42,769 bases of DNA, taken from Acidimicrobiaceae bacterium (GTDB lineage Bacteria; Actinomycetota; Acidimicrobiia; Acidimicrobiales; RAAP-2). A program made the position numbers and the translations under genes. Below the pieces are notes generated by a model. It searched no databases. It was not told where the DNA came from and saw only the letters and a program-made list of their open reading frames with translations. The stretch lies in the NCBI GenBank assembly GCA_003141095.1, contig PLKM01000061.1, forward strand, positions 1-42,769. Reading direction: 5' to 3'. Below are positions 40,078 through 42,769 of the stretch, one piece after another (the first letter of the stretch is position 1; each line of letters starts with the position of its first letter).

Positions 40078-41328
40078 ATGAGTTTCGCTACAGGTCTTTT
40101 ATGTCGAGAGTGCGGTACCGCGTACCCTGCTGAGGCACGCTACTCGTGTGAGTACTGCTTCGGCCCCCTGGAGGTCGCTTACGACCTCGAGAGTGCCAAG
40201 GGCGTGGTCACGCGCGAGTCAATCTCGAATGGTCCCAATTCCATCTGGCGCTACGGGGCGCTGCTACCCGATCCGGGTGTCGAGCCGGTGGACCTCGGAG
40301 CCGGTTGGACGCCCCTTCGTCGGGCTTCACGACTCGCTGACGTCCTCGGGGTGAAGGAACTCTGGCTGAAGGATGATACGCGCAATCCGACTGGTTCGTT
40401 CAAGGACCGCGTGGTGTCGGTTGCCCTTTCGAGCGCGCGTCGCCTGGGCTTTACGACAGCCGCGTGCGCCTCGACGGGGAACCTCGCGACGTCGGTCGCC
40501 GCGCACGCAGCGTTTATCGGGTGGCCGAGCGTGGCGATTATTCCTTCGGACCTGGAGAAATCCAAGGTTGCGATGACGGCGATCTTCGGCGGTACCGTGC
40601 TGGGCGTCGAGGGAAATTACGACGACGTGAACCGCCTCTGTGTCGAGCTCGTCGCCGAACACCCGGACTGGGCGTTCGCGAACGTGAACCTTCGTCCCTA
40701 CTACGCCGAGGGGTCAAAGACTTTGGCGTTCGAGATCTGCGAGCAACTCGGATGGCGCACGCCGGATCAGGTGGTCGTGCCGGTGGCGTCGGGCAGCCAG
40801 CTGACCAAGGTCGCCAAGGGCTTTCGCGAGTTCATTGAACTCGGGCTCGTCGACGGCCACGCACCGGTCTTGTACGGCGCGCAGGCGACCGGCTGCTCGC
40901 CCATTGCGACGGCCTTCGCCGAGGGCGCGGAAGTAGTGATTCCCCAGCGACCGAACACAATCGCGCGATCGCTCGCTATCGGCAACCCCGCCGATGGTCC
41001 CTACGTGCTGGACGAGTTACGCGCCAACGGTGGCGACTGTGGGTCGGTGCCGGACTCGGAGATTCTCGAGTGTATTGGCCTGCTGGCAAGGACCGAGGGC
41101 GTGTTCGCCGAAACGGCGGGCGGTGTGACGATTGCCTCGCTTCGCCAGATGATCAATCGCGGCACCATCGATCCCAACAAGTCGATCGTGGCCATCATCT
41201 CTGGCCACGGCCTGAAGACGCTGGACGCCGTTGTGGACACCGCGACGTTCTCTTCGACCATCACGCCTTCACTCGCCGACGCCGAAGAGGCGCTGCGCTT
41301 CCATCAGTTAGTTTCGAGCGCATCATGA
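40078..41328 (+). CDS. thrC: Threonine-synthase-like PLP enzyme under SAM-riboswitch control
   Basis: Fold type II PLP enzyme, 416 residues. Threonine synthase turns O-phosphohomoserine into threonine. A zinc-ribbon-like N-terminus (Cys9, Cys12, Cys24, Cys27) precedes the catalytic fold: GWTPLRRASRL, NPTGSFKDRVV with the PLP Lys near 108, CASTGNLATSVAAHAA, VPVASGSQLTKVAKGF (phosphate loop) and SGHGLKTLDAV near the end. The ATG follows GGGAG and the riboswitch; the open frame upstream to 39943 lies in the aptamer and is not translated. The SAM control and the overlapping (ATGA) sulfur-carrier-like gene are odd for plain threonine synthesis. A phosphohomoserine- or phosphoserine-dependent sulfur-transfer reaction, like CysM with CysO, is a possible alternative. 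Confidence 0.85.
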   Translation: MSFATGLLCRECGTAYPAEARYSCEYCFGPLEVAYDLESAKGVVTRESISNGPNSIWRYGALLPDPGVEPVDLGAGWTPLRRASRLADVLGVKELWLKDDTRNPTGSFKDRVVSVALSSARRLGFTTAACASTGNLATSVAAHAAFIGWPSVAIIPSDLEKSKVAMTAIFGGTVLGVEGNYDDVNRLCVELVAEHPDWAFANVNLRPYYAEGSKTLAFEICEQLGWRTPDQVVVPVASGSQLTKVAKGFREFIELGLVDGHAPVLYGAQATGCSPIATAFAEGAEVVIPQRPNTIARSLAIGNPADGPYVLDELRANGGDCGSVPDSEILECIGLLARTEGVFAETAGGVTIASLRQMINRGTIDPNKSIVAIISGHGLKTLDAVVDTATFSSTITPSLADAEEALRFHQLVSSAS

Positions 41329-41600
41329 GCGTCACGGTCCGCCTGCCCAGCCAGTTACGCACCCTCGTGGGCGGTGTCGGTGAGGTTCCCGTCGACGCGA
41401 TGACCGTTCGAGAGGCGATCAATGCCGTTGACGAGGCCTACCCGGGCATTGCCTTTCGCGTGCTCGACGACCGCGGCGCTCTGCGGCGCTTCGTGAACGT
41501 TTTTGTGGCCGACGAGGACATCCGATTCCTCGATGGCCTCGATACGGTCCTCGAACCGGGCCAGACGGTTTCCCTGGTCCCCGCTGTCGCGGGCGGCTAG
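41325..41600 (+). CDS. MoaD/ThiS-family (CysO-like) sulfur-carrier protein
   Basis: 91-residue ubiquitin-like protein. It starts MSVTVRLPSQLRTLVGG and has VREAINAVDEAYPGIAFRVL split around residue 30-50, FVNVFVADEDIRFLDGLDT, and the end GQTVSLVPAVAGG. The C-terminal Gly-Gly is exposed directly at the stop, as in carriers that are adenylated and thiocarboxylated. RFVNVFVADEDIR-type strands are typical of the CysO/MoaD subgroup. Its ATG overlaps the thrC-like stop (ATGA), so the two are made together under the SAM riboswitch. No activating E1-like enzyme (MoeB/MoeZ) or Mec+ protease lies in the window. Confidence 0.88.
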   Translation: MSVTVRLPSQLRTLVGGVGEVPVDAMTVREAINAVDEAYPGIAFRVLDDRGALRRFVNVFVADEDIRFLDGLDTVLEPGQTVSLVPAVAGG

Positions 41601-41606
41601 TTCGCG

Positions 41607-41633
41607 TTAGCACTCTTGCCCCTAGACTGCTAA
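41607..41633. promoter_or_regulatory. CIRCE operator (HrcA binding site)
   Basis: TTAGCACTC, 9 bases, GACTGCTAA: one mismatch from the CIRCE consensus (second half GAGTGCTAA). It lies 49 bases before groEL; TAATAT at 41631-41636 may be the -10. HrcA should repress groEL here. Confidence 0.88.

Positions 41634-42769
<1,136 letters not shown>

Overview
The window is a gene-dense, GC-rich chromosomal segment of an actinobacterium. Class Acidimicrobiia or a close relative is my best guess, but the sequence does not prove it. Actinobacterial markers are CarD, a GSII-type glutamine synthetase, glucosyl-3-phosphoglycerate synthase, a lysine-tailed TopA, many GTG starts, and gene order. The stretch from about 21.2 to 36.8 kb (tilS-hpt-folE-folP-folB-folK-panG-panC-coaX-lysS ... 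clpC-radA-carD-ispD-ispF-rlmB) follows the order I remember around Rv3625c-Rv3579c of Mycobacterium tuberculosis. It lacks ftsH, panD, disA and cysS at their usual places. I see no IS element, prophage or CRISPR array, and no gene-free stretch longer than 300 bases.

Layout. 1-3.4 kb: a GSII glutamine synthetase (cut by the window edge) divergent from glutamine-dependent NAD synthetase, plus a small unknown gene. 3.5-9.0 kb: principal-type sigma factor, a HAD phosphatase, two TrkA/KTN regulators and a KimA-like K+ transporter that carries a C-terminal OB-fold. 9.2-13.8 kb: topA-tmk-holB and tRNA-Thr(CGT). 13.9-17.7 kb, minus strand: zur-pgeF-murL-murD2, an operon for an alternative way of putting D-glutamate into peptidoglycan. 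17.7-21.3 kb: a znuA-znuC-znuB-znuB zinc ABC importer, divergent from zur across a shared operator. 21.3-29.3 kb: one tightly overlapped operon for tRNA-Ile lysidine synthesis, purine salvage, folate, pantothenate/CoA and lysyl-tRNA. It includes a predicted dead phosphatase between folP and folB. 29.3-36.8 kb: polyprenyl diphosphate synthase, then ClpC, RadA, CarD, IspD, IspF and RlmB. 36.9-39.9 kb: a secreted InlB-repeat/OmpA-like protein, tRNA-Thr(TGT), a LytR_C membrane protein and GpgS. 39.9-42.8 kb: a SAM-I riboswitch controlling a threonine-synthase-like PLP enzyme and a MoaD/ThiS-type sulfur-carrier protein, then CIRCE-groEL (cut by the window edge).

Most notable. (1) The pgeF-murL-murD2 operon combines the MurD2/MurL L-Glu-then-epimerise route, known from Xanthomonas, with the peptidoglycan editing factor. 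(2) A well-formed SAM-I aptamer sits a few bases before the ribosome binding site of a thrC-like/moaD-like pair. This suggests the pair makes a sulfur amino acid precursor with protein-bound sulfur, or at least that SAM controls the Thr/Met branch here. (3) The folate operon encodes a protein with an HCX5R phosphatase loop whose Cys is Ser. (4) About ten operon-leading genes have TANNNT ending 6-8 bases before the start codon and no ribosome binding site, which is a strong sign of leaderless transcription and fixes several start codons.
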